Assembly: GCA_017459345.1 (NCBI GenBank) | Contig: JAFUDC010000022.1 | Location: forward strand, 1 to 32,830 | Length of the DNA: 32,830 nucleotides | Source: Eubacterium sp. | Lineage (GTDB): Bacteria; Bacillota; Clostridia; Lachnospirales; Lachnospiraceae | Direction of reading: 5' to 3' | Part shown: positions 7,252 to 15,458 of the stretch, one piece after another | Layout: each line of letters begins with the position of its first letter | Numbering within the stretch: position 1 is the stretch's first letter | The notes under the pieces: model-generated | What the model was told of the DNA's origin: nothing | The model's input: only the letters and a program-made list of their open reading frames with translations | Database searches by the model: none | Position numbers and translations under genes: made by a program

Positions 7252-8247
7252 ATGATTATAGCAGACAAGATTATTGAGAACAGAAAGAAGAACGGCTGGT
7301 CTCAGGAAGAGCTGGCGGAAAAGCTTGGCGTATCGAGACAGTCGGTGTCCAAATGGGAAGGTGCCCAGTCCATACCGGATATGAAGAAGATCCTCCTCCT
7401 GTCGGAGGTTTTCGGGGTGAGTACAGATTACCTGTTGAGGGATGATATCGAAGAGATGCAGGTGGCAGACACCGTACCTGTTGAGATTGAGAATGAGGAT
7501 GCCGTCAGGTCCGTCTCCATGGAGGAGGCCAATGCATTTCTTCTCCATAATGAGAAAGCAGCCGGACATATCTCAACCGGAGTGATGCTATGCATCCTGT
7601 CTCCCATATTACTGATCCTGTTAACAGGGATGTCAGAGATAGGAATGATATCCCTTGGAGAAACTACAGCCGAAATTGGTGGAACCATTCTGCTGCTGAT
7701 TATAGTATCAAGCGCGGTTGCCTTATTCCTGATGGCAGGCATGAGGGGCAAGCCCTTTGACTATCTGGAGAATTCTTATATAGATACAGAATATGGGGTG
7801 ACCGGTATGGTCAAGGAGCGTATGTCCTCCTATGCGGAGACCCACAGCAGGCTTCTGATTGTCGGCATCATGCTGTGTGTCATTGCAGCGATTCCCTTGC
7901 TGATGCTTCAGCTTGTCCACTATTCCAATAATACAGACCTGCTTCCCATTGTGGGTGTTGCCGTTATGCTTGCCATGGTGGCAGTGGGCGTCAAGATGAT
8001 CGTGCTGACCTCCATCAGGCAGGGTGGTTACCAGAAGCTCCTGGAGGAGGGTGACTACACCAGAATGAACAAGAAGATCGGCCGGTATGATGGCATCTAC
8101 TGGGCCATTGCTCTTGCTGTCTATCTGTGCTGGAGCTTTGTAACAAACCGCTGGGATTTCACCTGGATCGTATGGCCTGTGGCAGGAGTACTCTTTGCCG
8201 TTTACCGGGAGATATTGAAAGTGATCGTCAGAGCACGGAGGAGCTGA
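7252..8247 (+). CDS. XRE-family HTH regulator fused to a six-helix membrane domain
   Basis: A 331-residue protein. Residues 1-66 are a Cro/C1-type helix-turn-helix (GWSQEELAEKLGVSRQSVSKWE, the most conserved part of the family). After an acidic linker, six hydrophobic helices lie at about 108-126, 143-163, 201-222, 230-252, 281-298 and 303-319. AAGGAGG lies a few bases before the ATG. This would be a DNA-binding protein tethered to the membrane, a design frequent in Firmicutes and usually without known ligands. Membrane stress or a lipid-soluble signal is possible, and the neighbouring MATE gene is the obvious candidate target, but that is inference from position only. Confidence 0.85.
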   Translation: MIIADKIIENRKKNGWSQEELAEKLGVSRQSVSKWEGAQSIPDMKKILLLSEVFGVSTDYLLRDDIEEMQVADTVPVEIENEDAVRSVSMEEANAFLLHNEKAAGHISTGVMLCILSPILLILLTGMSEIGMISLGETTAEIGGTILLLIIVSSAVALFLMAGMRGKPFDYLENSYIDTEYGVTGMVKERMSSYAETHSRLLIVGIMLCVIAAIPLLMLQLVHYSNNTDLLPIVGVAVMLAMVAVGVKMIVLTSIRQGGYQKLLEEGDYTRMNKKIGRYDGIYWAIALAVYLCWSFVTNRWDFTWIVWPVAGVLFAVYREILKVIVRARRS

Positions 8248-8311
8248 TACAAGAACAAAATGAACATACTGCGGTAATAATCCTTCCCAACTTATTTTGC
8301 AGGAAAACCTC

Positions 8312-8340
8312 TTGACAAATTCATAAATAAGTGAAATAAT
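8312..8340 (+). promoter_or_regulatory. promoter of the asnB-carAB group
   Basis: A perfect TTGACA (8312-8317) is separated by 17 bases from AATAAT (8335-8340), one mismatch from the -10 consensus. Transcription should begin near 8347, immediately before the leader hairpin. Confidence 0.7.
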
Positions 8341-8353
8341 GGCATAGAGCAAT

Positions 8354-8391
8354 GGGGCTGGAACGTTTTTAGGACGTTCTGGCCCCTTTTT
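8354..8391 (+). terminator. leader terminator (attenuator) ahead of asnB
   Basis: GGGGCTGGAACG (8354-8365) pairs with CGTTCTGGCCCC (8375-8386) over 12 positions, including two G-U pairs, around a nine-base loop. TTTTT follows at 8387-8391. It lies between the promoter and the asnB ribosome site, so it should stop most transcripts unless relieved. No T-box sequence and no clear A1/G4 hexaloop is visible here, so the anti-termination trigger is unknown. Confidence 0.7.
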
Positions 8392-8425
8392 CTTGCAAAA
8401 TAATAAAACGAAAGGGGAGAGGAAT

Positions 8426-10012
8426 ATGTGTTCAATCTTAGCATATTGCAGCCCACAGGCAGACAAAGAAGTTTTTGAGGAAATGTTATCCCGCACGGCA
8501 TCCAGGGGACCGGACCAGTCCAGGATCTATAATACCGGCAATGGTTTCATGGGATTTAACCGGCTGTCCATCATGGGCCTGACTGAGGCAGGGATGCAGC
8601 CCTTTCATCTGAATGGAAATGTCTGCATCTGCAACGGGGAGCTGTATGGATTCCGCTCCCTGAAAGAGTATCTCATGGAATTAGGTTATACATTTGCCAG
8701 TGCCAGTGACTGTGAGATCCTTCTGCCCCTTTACGAAAAACTGGGTTCGTCCATGTTTAAACTGCTGGATGCAGAGTTCGCCCTTGTAATCTATGATGGG
8801 GAGAAAGGGACTTATATTGCGGCCAGAGATCCCATCGGGATAAGGCCGCTTTACTATGGATATGATGAGCAGGGGGCGATTATCTTCGCATCGGAACCTA
8901 AAAACCTGGTGGGCATCTGCCAGGACATCAGACCCTTCCCGCCGGGACACTATTATGAGGATGGGGAGTTTATCTCCTATCGGTCTCCTGCAGATCCAAA
9001 AAAAATTAGTTCGGAGACAGATGTAGATGATATCTGTCAGCATATCCATGATCTCCTGATCCGGGGGATCCACACCCGCCTGGATGCAGATGCACCGGTA
9101 GGCTTCCTGCTCTCAGGAGGACTGGATTCTTCCCTGGTATGCGGCGTGGCGGCGAAATATCTGGACAGGCCCTTAGAGACATTTTCCATTGGAATGGATC
9201 TGGATGCCATCGACTTAAAGTATGCCAGGGAGGTGGCAGATTATATCCACAGCAATCACCATGAGGTGATTATGACTAAAGAGGATGTAATCGCAGCCTT
9301 GGAGCCGGTAATTAAAGCCCTGGGCACCTACGATATCACGACCATCCGGGCCTCTGTGGGAATGTATCTGGTCTGCAAGTGGATTCACGAGAACACGGAT
9401 GTCCGGGTCATCCTGACCGGCGAGATCTCCGATGAGCTTTTCGGATATAAATATACCGACTTTGCCCCGGATGCGGAGGAATTCCAGAAGGAAGCGCAGA
9501 AAAGAATCCGGGAAATCCATATGTATGATGTCCTCCGGGCGGACCGATGCATCTCCGTCAACTCTCTGGAAGCCAGGGTGCCTTTCGGAGACCTGGCCTT
9601 TGTGGACTATGTCATGGCGATAGACCCGGAGCTTAAGATGAACCGGTATGGCATCGGCAAGTACCTCCTGCGCCATGCCTTTGAGGAGGATGCCCTGATT
9701 CCTCACAGTATTCTCATGAGAGAGAAGGCGGCCTTTTCCGATGCGGTGGGACATTCCTTAAAGGATGACCTCTGTGACTATGCCGAGTCCTGCTACAGCG
9801 ATGAGGAATTCGCCGGAAAATGTAAACAATATGACCATGCCGCTCCCTTTACCAAGGAATCTCTCCTATACCGGGAGATTTTTGAGAAGTACTATCCCGG
9901 CCAGTCGCAGATGGTGGATGATTTCTGGATGCCCAACCGGTCCTGGGAGGGCTGCGATGTGAATGATCCCTCCGCCAGAGTCCTGTCCAACTACGGGGCC
10001 AGCGGGGAGTGA
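8426..10012 (+). CDS. asnB: asparagine synthase, glutamine-hydrolysing
   Basis: A 528-residue cytosolic enzyme that makes asparagine from aspartate, ATP and glutamine. The N-terminal class II glutaminase domain begins with the nucleophile Cys2 (MCSILAY), which fixes the start at 8426. An upstream in-frame extension to 8393 would bury this Cys and is rejected. The family residues RLSI, NGELYG and RDPIGIRPLYYG follow. The synthetase domain has the PP-loop SGGLDSS at 230-236 and continues with EISDELFGYKY and the LEARVPFGD segment. GGGGAGAGGA precedes the ATG. It sits 110 bases upstream of carA with no terminator between, so asnB-carA-carB is probably one transcript of glutamine-using enzymes. 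Its leader has an intrinsic terminator. Confidence 0.95.
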   Translation: MCSILAYCSPQADKEVFEEMLSRTASRGPDQSRIYNTGNGFMGFNRLSIMGLTEAGMQPFHLNGNVCICNGELYGFRSLKEYLMELGYTFASASDCEILLPLYEKLGSSMFKLLDAEFALVIYDGEKGTYIAARDPIGIRPLYYGYDEQGAIIFASEPKNLVGICQDIRPFPPGHYYEDGEFISYRSPADPKKISSETDVDDICQHIHDLLIRGIHTRLDADAPVGFLLSGGLDSSLVCGVAAKYLDRPLETFSIGMDLDAIDLKYAREVADYIHSNHHEVIMTKEDVIAALEPVIKALGTYDITTIRASVGMYLVCKWIHENTDVRVILTGEISDELFGYKYTDFAPDAEEFQKEAQKRIREIHMYDVLRADRCISVNSLEARVPFGDLAFVDYVMAIDPELKMNRYGIGKYLLRHAFEEDALIPHSILMREKAAFSDAVGHSLKDDLCDYAESCYSDEEFAGKCKQYDHAAPFTKESLLYREIFEKYYPGQSQMVDDFWMPNRSWEGCDVNDPSARVLSNYGASGE

Positions 10013-10122
10013 TTTATTCTACTTTGTATTCATGGACGTAATCGGCTGATATGGGAAATATGCGTCAGGAATACGAACAGAAAATATGGAAATATAAGAA
10101 AAATATGGAGTTCAATTGAACG

Positions 10123-11214
10123 ATGGATAATAAGAAACATTATGATAGAAAAATCGTTCTGGAGGACGGTCAGGAGTACTATGGATATGGCTTTGGTTTT
10201 GAAGAGGACCGGGTCCTGGAGCTGGTCTTCAACACCTCCATGGCAGGCTATCAGGAGATTCTGTCCGATCCCTCCTATACCTGCCAGGCAGTGGTCATGA
10301 CCTACCCTCTGATCGGCAATTACGGGATGGCAGCAGATGACTATGAGACAGACCGGCCTTCCATCGGGGCATTGATTGTCAGAGAGTATAATGACAGACC
10401 TTCTAATTTCCGAAGTGTTGAATCTTTAGGCCGGGTTATGGAGCTCTTTCATATCCCGGGCATCTGGGGAGTGGACACCAGGAAGCTGACCCGGTCCATC
10501 TGGGATTACGGATCCAGGAAGGCCCTGATCTGTGACGCATCTTTGTCAAGAGAAGAAGCTCTTAGGAATCTTGCCGAAAGGGACGTGCCAAAGGATGTGG
10601 TGTCCTTGGTAAGCTGCCGGGAGAAGAAAGTAGTGGAGGCAGGTCAGGAGCGGCACAGGATTGTTGTGATTGACTGCGGGATTAAGGAGAATATTCTGCG
10701 TTCCTTTAAGAAGCGGGGTGTGACATCCATTGTTGTTCCCTGGAATACGAGCGCCCAAGAGATTAGAACCCTGCAGCCTGAAGGAATCTTCATCTCCAAC
10801 GGTCCGGGAGACCCCGCCGACGTCCCGGAAACCATTCAGACTGTAAAAAAACTGATTGGCAGTTACCCCATTTTCGGCATCTGTCTGGGGCATCAGATTA
10901 TCTCCCTGGCCTATGGGGCCAGAATATATAAACTGAAATTCGGTCACCGGGGCGGCAACCACCCTGTAAAAGACCTGACCAGCGGCCGGATTGAGATTAC
11001 CTCCCAGAATCACTCCTATGCAGTGGATGAGGACAGTCTGAAAGATACAAGTCTGGAGCTGACCCATGTGAATCTGCTGGATCATACAGTGGAGGGAGTC
11101 TGCTGTCTGGCGGACCGGGTGATGAGCGTTCAGTATCATCCGGAAAGTGCCCCGGGTCCACAGGACAGCGGAGGGCTCTTTGATCAGTTTGTGGGGATGC
11201 TGCGGGTATTATGA
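10123..11214 (+). CDS. carA: carbamoyl-phosphate synthase small (glutaminase) subunit
   Basis: A 363-residue subunit that releases ammonia from glutamine for CarB, feeding arginine and pyrimidine synthesis. The N-terminal domain carries VFNTSMAGYQEILSDPSY and the MTYPLIGNYG motif. The class I amidotransferase domain has FISNGPGDP near 223-231, the nucleophile Cys254 in GICLGHQ, and His339 with Glu341 in QYHPES. The length is normal for the family. The ribosome site is poor (AATATGGAG, about 18 bases before the ATG), so the start rests on alignment of the VLEDG segment. It is followed by carB after 85 bases. Confidence 0.95.
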   Translation: MDNKKHYDRKIVLEDGQEYYGYGFGFEEDRVLELVFNTSMAGYQEILSDPSYTCQAVVMTYPLIGNYGMAADDYETDRPSIGALIVREYNDRPSNFRSVESLGRVMELFHIPGIWGVDTRKLTRSIWDYGSRKALICDASLSREEALRNLAERDVPKDVVSLVSCREKKVVEAGQERHRIVVIDCGIKENILRSFKKRGVTSIVVPWNTSAQEIRTLQPEGIFISNGPGDPADVPETIQTVKKLIGSYPIFGICLGHQIISLAYGARIYKLKFGHRGGNHPVKDLTSGRIEITSQNHSYAVDEDSLKDTSLELTHVNLLDHTVEGVCCLADRVMSVQYHPESAPGPQDSGGLFDQFVGMLRVL

Positions 11215-11299
11215 AGCATGGACCGGAGCATCCAAAACGAGGAGAATATGCAAAAGTAACAGCCGGGAGGGCTGAGTTCGGTATAAGGAGGAAACAACT

Positions 11300-14200
11300 A
11301 TGCCCAAGAGGACAGATATCCATAAAATACTGGTGATCGGGTCCGGTCCCATCGTGATCGGCCAGGCGGCAGAGTTCGATTATGCCGGCACCCAGGCCTG
11401 TCTGGCTCTCAAGGAGGAGGGCTATGAGGTGGTTCTGTGCAATTCCAACCCTGCCACCATCATGACGGATACCTCCATCGCTGATAAAGTCTATATGGAG
11501 CCCCTGACTCTGGAGTACATGGCCAAGATTGTCCGTTATGAGAGGCCGGATGCCATCCTGCCGGGTATCGGCGGACAGACGGGTTTGAACCTGGCCATGC
11601 AGCTTCTAAAAAAAGGAGTTCTGGCGGAGTGCCGCACCGAGCTTCTGGGTACCAGGGGAGAGAGCATAGAAAGGGCAGAGGACAGGGAGGCTTTTAAGGA
11701 GCTTTGCCAGGAGCTTTCGGAACCGGTGCTGCCTTCCGATATTGCCTCCTCCCCGGAGGAAGCCATGACAATTGCTGATCAGATCGGCTATCCGGTGGTC
11801 CTGCGGCCGGCCTTTACCCTGGGAGGCACCGGGGGAGGCTTTGCGGAAAATGAAACTGAGCTGACAAATCTAATCGGTCATGCCCTGGAGCTCTCCCCGG
11901 TGGGCCAGGTGCTCATCGAAAAAAGTGTGCGGGGTTATAAGGAGATTGAGTATGAGGTGATCCGGGACAGCAATGATACCGCCATTACCGTCTGCAATAT
12001 GGAAAACCTGGATCCTGTGGGTATCCATACGGGAGACTCCATCGTGGTCTGCCCCTCCCAGACCCTGACCAATAAAGAGTACCAGATGCTGAGAGACTCT
12101 GCCTTAAAGATTATCCGGGCTCTGAAGATTGAGGGAGGGTGCAATGTCCAGTTCGCTTTGGATCCTCATTCCTTCCAGTATTACCTGATTGAGGTCAATC
12201 CCAGGGTCTCCCGGTCTTCCGCCCTGGCCTCCAAGGCCAGCGGCTATCCCATCGCCCGGGTATCTGCCAAGATTGGGGTGGGGATGACCCTGGATGAGAT
12301 CATGCTTGCCAACACGCCGGCCTGCTTTGAGCCATCTCTTGATTATGTGGTGACCAAAATGCCCCGCTTTCCCTTTGATAAATTTGACGAGGCCAGCAAT
12401 GAGCTGGGAACCCAGATGAAGGCCACCGGGGAAGTAATGAGTGTGGGGCGGACATTTGAGGAGAGTCTGCTTAAGGGGATCAGGTCTCTGGAGGTGGGGC
12501 TCTATCATCTGCACCACAGCCGCTTTGACCAATGGACAAGTCAGGAGCTGAAGGACTATATAAAAACCGGGACGGATGACCGGATCTATGCTATCGCCCA
12601 GCTGATGCGGATGGAGGAAGAAATTTCCGAAATCGCCCAGATAACCGGTATCGATGCTTTCTTTTTAGAGAAACTCCGGCGAATCATCGGCATGGAAAAG
12701 GAACTCTCCGCTCATCCCGGAGACCTTGGCATCCTGAAGGATGCCAAGCGGATGGGTTTCTCCGACCGGGAGATCGGGTTCCTCTGGGAAAAGTCCGGAA
12801 AGGCTGGAAAATCCGGATGGACCGATAAGGAGGTGGAGGCTCTCCGCCAGAGGGAGGGCATTGTCCCCGTCTATAAGATGATCGACAGCTGTGCCGGTGA
12901 ATTTGACTCCTATATTCCTTATTTCTATTCTACCTACGAAGAAGAAAATGAATCGGTCAGATCCGACCGGGATAAGGTGATTGTTCTGGGCTCCGGCCCC
13001 ATCCGGATCGGCCAGGGGGTGGAGTTTGACTATTCCACTGTCCATGCGGTCTGGACTATACAGAAAGCCGGCTATGAGGCCATCATCATCAACAACAATC
13101 CGGAGACGGTGTCCACGGACTATACCTGCTCCGATAAACTATATTTTGAGCCCCTCTGTACTGAGGATGTGATGGATATCATCCGCTTTGAGGAGCCACT
13201 TGGCGTGATTGTCACCTTGGGAGGTCAGACCGCCATCAACCTGGCGGAGTCTCTGAAAGACTACAATGTCCCCATCATCGGGACTGATTGTGCAGCTATC
13301 GAGCGGGCAGAGGATCGTGACCTCTTTGAAAAACTTCTGGAAAAGCTTGACATTCCCCAGCCGGAGGGCCGGGCAGTGACCAGCATAGAAGCGGGGCTTG
13401 CAGCGGCAGCAGAGATCGGTTATCCGGTTCTGGTTCGTCCCAGTTTCGTTCTGGGCGGCCGGGCCATGCAGATTGTGGCCAAGGAAAAGGACCTGGTCCA
13501 TTACCTGAAAACAGCGGTAGAGATCGATGAGGATAAGCCTGTCCTGGTGGATAAATATATCTGCGGCAGGGAGCTGGAGGTGGATGCCATCTGTGATGGC
13601 AGACGGGTCTTCGTTCCTGGCATCATGGAGCTGGTGGAAAGAACGGGGGTCCATTCCGGAGATTCCATGAGTGTCTATCCCACCTACAGCATATCGGACG
13701 CCGTCAGGAGAACTATCCTGGACTATACGAAAAGGCTTGGACTGGGAATCGGGATCATAGGTCTTTTCAACATCCAGTTTATTGTGGATGAGGAAGACCA
13801 GGTCTATATCATAGAGGTTAACCCCAGATCTTCCCGGACTGTGCCCTTCTTATCCAAGGCCACCGGTTACAGTCTGGCGGATATCGCCACCCTGGTCATG
13901 CTGGGCCGTGACCTTGATGCCCAGGGGATTCCTCGGGGTTATCCTGCCGAGAAGCAGCGCTACTATGTGAAGGCGCCGGCCTTCTCCTTCTCCAAGCTTC
14001 ACGGCATGGATGCCTACCTGTCCCCGGAGATGAAGTCCACCGGGGAGGCCATCGGCTATGACAGGAAGCTCCACCGGGCCATGTATAAGGCCATGATAGC
14101 ATCAGGAATCCGACTTCTTAATTACGGAACCGTGGTGGTAACCCTGGCTGACGAGGACAAGGAAGAGGCCCTGCCCCTGGTACGGCGTTTTTATGACATG

Positions 14201-14509
14201 GGCTTTAACATCGAGGCGACCATCGGAACTGCCCTCTTCCTGAAAGACCACGGAATCCGAACCCGGATCCGCCGTAAGCTGTCAGAAGGGAGCACGGAGA
14301 TTCTGGAATCCATCCGGGCCGGCTATGTCAGCTATGTTATCAATACCCGGGCCATCCTGTCCGGGATTCACTACGAGGACGGCGTGGCCATCCGGGCCTG
14401 CGCCATAGAGAACAATATCACCATGCTGACCTCCCTGGATACGGTGAAAGTACTTCTGGATGTGTTAGAGGAGCTGACCATCGGGATATCCACCATTGAT
14501 GCGGGGTGA
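11300..14509 (+). CDS. carB: carbamoyl-phosphate synthase large subunit
   Basis: A 1069-residue subunit that makes carbamoyl phosphate from bicarbonate, two ATP and the ammonia delivered by CarA. The two homologous ATP-grasp halves each start with the family motif ([20 protein letters not shown] and [20 protein letters not shown]). The ATP-grasp signatures [17 protein letters not shown] and [16 protein letters not shown], and the metal-site segments [12 protein letters not shown] and [12 protein letters not shown], are intact. The C-terminal MGS-like allosteric domain (from about residue 935) includes [14 protein letters not shown] and SYVINT. AAGGAGG precedes the ATG. The length is that of a complete enzyme. 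It is followed at once by an intrinsic terminator. Confidence 0.97.
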   Translation: MPKRTDIHKILVIGSGPIVIGQAAEFDYAGTQACLALKEEGYEVVLCNSNPATIMTDTSIADKVYMEPLTLEYMAKIVRYERPDAILPGIGGQTGLNLAMQLLKKGVLAECRTELLGTRGESIERAEDREAFKELCQELSEPVLPSDIASSPEEAMTIADQIGYPVVLRPAFTLGGTGGGFAENETELTNLIGHALELSPVGQVLIEKSVRGYKEIEYEVIRDSNDTAITVCNMENLDPVGIHTGDSIVVCPSQTLTNKEYQMLRDSALKIIRALKIEGGCNVQFALDPHSFQYYLIEVNPRVSRSSALASKASGYPIARVSAKIGVGMTLDEIMLANTPACFEPSLDYVVTKMPRFPFDKFDEASNELGTQMKATGEVMSVGRTFEESLLKGIRSLEVGLYHLHHSRFDQWTSQELKDYIKTGTDDRIYAIAQLMRMEEEISEIAQITGIDAFFLEKLRRIIGMEKELSAHPGDLGILKDAKRMGFSDREIGFLWEKSGKAGKSGWTDKEVEALRQREGIVPVYKMIDSCAGEFDSYIPYFYSTYEEENESVRSDRDKVIVLGSGPIRIGQGVEFDYSTVHAVWTIQKAGYEAIIINNNPETVSTDYTCSDKLYFEPLCTEDVMDIIRFEEPLGVIVTLGGQTAINLAESLKDYNVPIIGTDCAAIERAEDRDLFEKLLEKLDIPQPEGRAVTSIEAGLAAAAEIGYPVLVRPSFVLGGRAMQIVAKEKDLVHYLKTAVEIDEDKPVLVDKYICGRELEVDAICDGRRVFVPGIMELVERTGVHSGDSMSVYPTYSISDAVRRTILDYTKRLGLGIGIIGLFNIQFIVDEEDQVYIIEVNPRSSRTVPFLSKATGYSLADIATLVMLGRDLDAQGIPRGYPAEKQRYYVKAPAFSFSKLHGMDAYLSPEMKSTGEAIGYDRKLHRAMYKAMIASGIRLLNYGTVVVTLADEDKEEALPLVRRFYDMGFNIEATIGTALFLKDHGIRTRIRRKLSEGSTEILESIRAGYVSYVINTRAILSGIHYEDGVAIRACAIENNITMLTSLDTVKVLLDVLEELTIGISTIDAG

Positions 14510-14575
14510 GTGTCAGGCATATAGCAGGGAATATCTACAAATATCCGTGAGTCAGGAAAAAATGGCTAAGGATCG

Positions 14576-14620
14576 CATTTGCCCCCGTTAAAAACAATGA
14601 AACGGCAAATGTTTTCTTTC
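14576..14620 (+). terminator. intrinsic terminator after carB
   Basis: CATTTG and CCGTT (14576-14589, with a short C bulge) pair with AACGG and CAAATG (14601-14611), followed by TTTTCTTTC. It lies about 65 bases after the carB stop and should end the asnB-carAB transcript. Confidence 0.7.
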
Positions 14621-14680
14621 AGCGAAACAAGTCCTATCAGCTATTGATGCCTCATTCATGTAATATAATGCCATTAAAAA

Positions 14681-14733
14681 GAGCCGTGTTAAGGTCGGTT
14701 GGAAACAGCCCCATGCCAGACACGGCTCCTTTT
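14681..14733. terminator. two-way terminator-like structured hairpin, possible small RNA end
   Basis: GAGCCGTGT (14681-14689) pairs with ACACGGCTC (14720-14728). Inside is a second hairpin, GGTTG-GAAA-CAGCC, with a GNRA-type loop. The plus strand continues CTTTTAAA and the minus strand continues with five T, so it could stop transcription both ways. A TATAAT lies at 14664-14669 just upstream, but its -35 partner is poor. It may be a short noncoding RNA or only a terminator; no gene ends here on the minus strand. Confidence 0.45.
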
Positions 14734-15169
14734 AAAGTGGAAAACAAAAAGTTAAGTTATATTTCACTCAAATGGTAAAGATAACGGAAAAATGGCACAG
14801 AAATATTAAGTCCGGAGTAGTAGGAGATGAAAACTCTGTTTAAAGCAGTTTTTATCCACTAATGTAGATAAAAGGCTTCGGAGATCAATGAATCATCCAC
14901 CAAAACAGACGTGAGAATCTAAGATTTACCTATTTATTCTGATTTGTGGTAGATAAAAGCAGGATGATTAATAGAATATATCCGAGATCTACGATAAAAA
15001 TTTCCCAAAAATGAAGTTGTATCTCCCAGAACTCCCTGCAAAGGGATTTTTCAACATCAGTCGCAGTCTCCCGCTTCTAAGCATTGCGTAAGAGGGATTT
15101 ACTATTTCCAATATAAGTGTGAACTGTACCGAAGGGAAAAGAGAGAGTATGAAAACTCGATAAACAGAG
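14734..15169. other. AT-rich noncoding stretch with no recognised gene
   Basis: About 430 bases without a convincing coding frame. A 68-codon minus-strand frame (14989-15195) has no ribosome site and no recognisable family. One small hairpin is visible, TTTTATC with GATAAAA near 14850-14873. The stretch may be a decayed gene or simple spacer between the carAB terminator and the selenium-operon promoter. Confidence 0.5.
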
Positions 15170-15198
15170 TTGACAAGTAGGCCGGTCATGCCCATAAT
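15170..15198 (+). promoter_or_regulatory. promoter of the selenium-related operon
   Basis: A perfect -35 TTGACA (15170-15175) is separated by 17 bases from CATAAT (15193-15198), one mismatch from consensus. Transcription should start near 15205, so the whole repeat array would be part of a leader of about 250 bases. Confidence 0.7.
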
Positions 15199-15242
15199 AG
15201 GTATTGAATTTCATTTTTTATGTGCGATATACCGAAGGAACG

Positions 15243-15430
15243 GGATATGATATATCGAGGAAATGAAACATGATATATCGGAGAAAACAGGATATGATAT
15301 ATCGAGGAAATGAAACATGATATATCGGAGAAAACAGGATATGATATATCGAGGAAATGAAACATGATATATCGGAGAAAACAGGATATGATATATCGAG
15401 GAAATGAGGCATGATATATCGGAGAAAACG
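15243..15430 (+). repeat. four tandem 47-bp repeats in the selenium-operon leader
   Basis: Units lie at 15243-15289, 15290-15336, 15337-15383 and 15384-15430. The first three are identical; the fourth differs at a few bases. Each unit has two similar halves of 23 and 24 bases, each holding ATGATATATCG with the palindrome GATATATC. The half-repeat ATGs fall at 15247, 15270, 15294, 15317, 15341, 15364, 15388 and 15411. Degenerate halves continue on both sides: GATATACCG at 15226, an ATG at 15435, and the GTG at 15459 that probably starts the downstream gene. Each half carries a Shine-Dalgarno-like GAGG or GGAG before the next ATG. The array is therefore a multiplied copy of the operon's own translation-start region. 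It is not a CRISPR: there are no unique spacers. Confidence 0.95.
15270..15414 (+). other. chain of three 16-codon mini-ORFs encoded by the repeats
   Basis: Frames starting at 15270, 15317 and 15364 each read 16 codons (MIYRRKQDMIYRGNET in the first two; EA replaces ET at the end of the third). Each ends in a TGA that overlaps the next ATG as ATGA. The fourth start, 15411, is in the same position but its frame stays open and continues into the desulfurase gene. Each start has GAGGAAA about nine bases upstream. Whether any is translated is unknown; the arrangement fits stop-start translational coupling. Confidence 0.5.
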
Positions 15431-15458
15431 AGATATGATAGACCGGAGGGAACAAGAT

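Noticed and set aside
8341-8425. T-box riboswitch before asnB
   Set aside because: The conserved T-box antiterminator sequence is missing and the leader is far too short.
14989-15195. 68-codon minus-strand frame
   Set aside because: No recognisable family or ribosome site; composition looks like translated noncoding DNA.
15243-15430. Possible CRISPR array
   Set aside because: Regular repeats are present, but there are no unique spacers: the whole 47-base unit repeats, and it overlaps a gene start.
15186-15455. Open minus-strand frames across the repeats (68-89 codons)
   Set aside because: They arise from the repetitive, stop-poor sequence; no ribosome site, no family, and they oppose a well-supported promoter and gene.
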